Shown: piece by piece, positions 41,176 to 42,233 of the stretch
Layout of the letters: the number at the start of each line of letters is the position of its first letter
Numbering within the stretch: the stretch's first letter is position 1
Assembly (NCBI RefSeq): GCF_025465275.1
Contig: NZ_JAODNK010000156.1
Span: forward strand, 1 to 42,233
DNA: 42,233 bases
Direction: 5' to 3'
Source: Nocardia sp.
GTDB taxonomy: Bacteria; Actinomycetota; Actinomycetes; Mycobacteriales; Mycobacteriaceae
Program-made: the position numbers and the translations under genes
The notes under the pieces: generated by a model
The model's input: the letters and a program-made list of their open reading frames with translations, nothing else
Told to the model about the DNA's origin: nothing
The model's database searches: none

Positions 41176-41200
41176 GATCGTTAAGTAGAGCTTGACGATC
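41176..41200. promoter_or_regulatory. LysR-type operator candidate
   Basis: GATCGTTAAG (41176-41185) and CTTGACGATC (41191-41200) form a 10-bp dyad with one mismatch and a 5-nt centre. It lies 17 bp before the LysR start and 76 bp before the SnoaL-like gene. Confidence 0.55.
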
Positions 41201-41275
41201 GTTGCACACATCCCCATTGCTGCGGCCGGTGCGCGGGCAGAGGGTGAAGTGGTCCGCACAACCTCAGGAGTCACC

Positions 41276-41779
41276 GTGTTCGTCACCGAGTCCCACGCCC
41301 TGTCCGCCCCGGCCACCGATACCGCCGCGGTAGTGCGGGAATTGCGCGACCGCGCCGAGATCAGCGATGCCATGTACCGCTTCGCGCTGGGCCAGGACCT
41401 GCGGGACAAGGAGCTGTTCGCCTCGTCCTTCACCGCCGATGCCGAACTCGACTTCCAGCCCACAGCCGCGAAGTGGGGTGGTACCGCCCCGCTCATGACC
41501 GGCCGCGATGTCATTGTCGACACCATCCTCGGCGGCTTCGCCGGACGCGTCGACACCACACATCAGGTGACCAACACCCGCATAGCGATCACGGGCGACA
41601 CCGCGCGACTGACCGCCCTCGTGGAGGCGCAGCACCTGCTCACCGCCGATCACGGCACCTTCGCCCTGCTGAAGAACCGGTACGACGTCGAACTGGTGCG
41701 CGACGGCGGGCGGTGGCTCATGAGCCGGGTGCGCATCGAGAACGCCTGGTTCACCGGCGATCCAACAGCGATCTTTTAG
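41276..41779 (+). CDS. SnoaL-like NTF2-fold protein
   Basis: The 167-residue SnoaL_4-type protein has VRELRDRAEISDAMYRFALGQDLRDKELFASSFTADAELDF near the N-terminus (from about 17), the beta-sheet segment TTHQVTNTRIAITGDTARLTALVEAQHL and an ending LVRDGGRWLMSRVRIENAWFTGD. Such proteins bind or convert small cyclic compounds; the activity is not assigned. GTG 41276 is chosen over ATG 41192 because AGGAG lies 5 nt before it and the upstream part carries the LysR operator. It is likely controlled by the divergent LysR. Confidence 0.85.
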   Translation: MFVTESHALSAPATDTAAVVRELRDRAEISDAMYRFALGQDLRDKELFASSFTADAELDFQPTAAKWGGTAPLMTGRDVIVDTILGGFAGRVDTTHQVTNTRIAITGDTARLTALVEAQHLLTADHGTFALLKNRYDVELVRDGGRWLMSRVRIENAWFTGDPTAIF

Positions 41780-41780
41780 C

Positions 41781-41798
41781 TATCTAAAGAAATAGATA
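41781..41798. promoter_or_regulatory. AT-rich inverted repeat before proline-rich protein gene
   Basis: TATCTA (41781-41786) and TAGATA (41793-41798) flank AAGAAA directly after the SnoaL-like stop codon, in the most AT-rich stretch of the window. It could be an operator, promoter element or weak terminator. The remaining sequence to 41920 has no further feature. Confidence 0.25.
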
Positions 41799-41920
41799 CT
41801 GAGCTGCAATATTACGGTGCCATGTAGCCGGTTAATGTTCATAGCAAATCTGTGTAGCGTCCTGGAAGATCAGCATTTCGGATTGGCAGGTCAACTGCTT
41901 CGGAATCGAAGGAGCCTTCG

Positions 41921-42233
41921 GTGGCGCCCGGCGCCGTGCGTGAGAAACCCCCAGCGACAGACGAGGACGGCACACCCGGCGTGGTGGAGACCGGCGTAAT
42001 GTCCGCGCGCACATTGGTATTGATGCTGGTGCTGTCGCTCGGCCTGGTCTACCTCCTGGTCGGCGGCAGTCTGCGCGCCGGGTTCGGCGGCAGCGGCGAC
42101 GGCGCCGACAGTCCGGTTACCCCCGGCTCCACCTCGAAGCAGCAGCCCGCGAGCGCCGGACCGCCGCCCCCGCCCGCCCCGGCACCCGCCGTCGCGCCAC
42201 CGCCGCCACCCGCTCCGGAGCCGCCTGCGCCCG
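41921..42233 (+). CDS. Membrane-anchored proline-rich protein (C-terminus beyond window)
   Basis: The frame starts at GTG 41921 with AAGGAG 6 nt upstream and runs off the right edge; 104 codons are visible. The first 30 residues are charged and cytosolic; residues about 31-50 (TLVLMLVLSLGLVYLLVGGS) form one transmembrane helix or uncleaved signal anchor. The following segment is Gly/Ser-rich, then strongly Pro/Ala-rich (PPPPPAPAPA and similar), typical of a cell-wall-spanning linker. The functional domain, if any, lies outside the window, so the function is unknown. Confidence 0.75.
   Translation, partial: MAPGAVREKPPATDEDGTPGVVETGVMSARTLVLMLVLSLGLVYLLVGGSLRAGFGGSGDGADSPVTPGSTSKQQPASAGPPPPPAPAPAVAPPPPPAPEPPAP

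Overview
The window is GC-rich chromosomal DNA of an actinobacterium of the order Mycobacteriales, most likely Nocardia or a close relative. From about 0.7 to 29.9 kb the gene order follows, from memory, the Mycobacterium tuberculosis block Rv1322A to Rv1343c: methylmalonyl-CoA epimerase, thiolase, thioredoxin/TPR protein, glgB, glgE, glgP, dinG, pncB, clpS, DUF2017, P1 peptidase, mec, cysO, cysM, rhomboid, MBL phosphodiesterase, rph, rdgB, DUF3817 and lprD. A fatty-acyl ligase, a purine permease, a DoxX protein and pncA are interposed, and murI is missing from its usual place between the rhomboid and MBL genes.

Layout. 0-5 kb: a DivIVA-like coiled-coil protein (cut by the window edge), epimerase/thiolase acyl-CoA genes, a DUF3817 membrane protein, a redox-dead thioredoxin/TPR protein, a tiny exported protein and a DinB-like protein. 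5-12.8 kb: alpha-glucan metabolism, with a translationally coupled glgE-glgB pair on the minus strand, a hotdog thioesterase and divergent glgP. 12.8-17.2 kb: an SRPBCC/acyl-CoA ligase fusion, an AzgA-type purine permease and DoxX. 17.3-22.8 kb: dinG, the NAD-salvage pair pncA and pncB, clpS and DUF2017. 22.9-29.9 kb: P1 peptidase, the CysO-dependent cysteine pathway (mec-cysO-cysM), rhomboid, cAMP-phosphodiesterase-like MBL protein, rph-rdgB, DUF3817 and lprD. 30-42.2 kb: an accessory, regulator-rich region containing an SDR, a group-2-like sigma factor, TetR, a drug exporter with a fused C-terminal domain, an FAD monooxygenase with PadR, an XRE-controlled NTF2/oxidoreductase group, LysR with a SnoaL-like protein, and the start of a proline-rich membrane protein. 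Many of these have palindromes in their promoters.

Two patterns run across the genes. First, 18 starts have a YANNNT hexamer exactly 6 or 7 nt before the start codon and no good Shine-Dalgarno sequence, which is the signature of leaderless transcripts. Second, four copies of a roughly 150-bp dispersed repeat lie immediately upstream of gene starts (thioesterase, glgP, dinG, clpS). Their nested hairpin arms differ in sequence between copies while staying complementary, so the fold appears conserved. I regard this repeat as the best candidate here for an undescribed element. I saw no tRNA, rRNA, CRISPR array, transposase or prophage.
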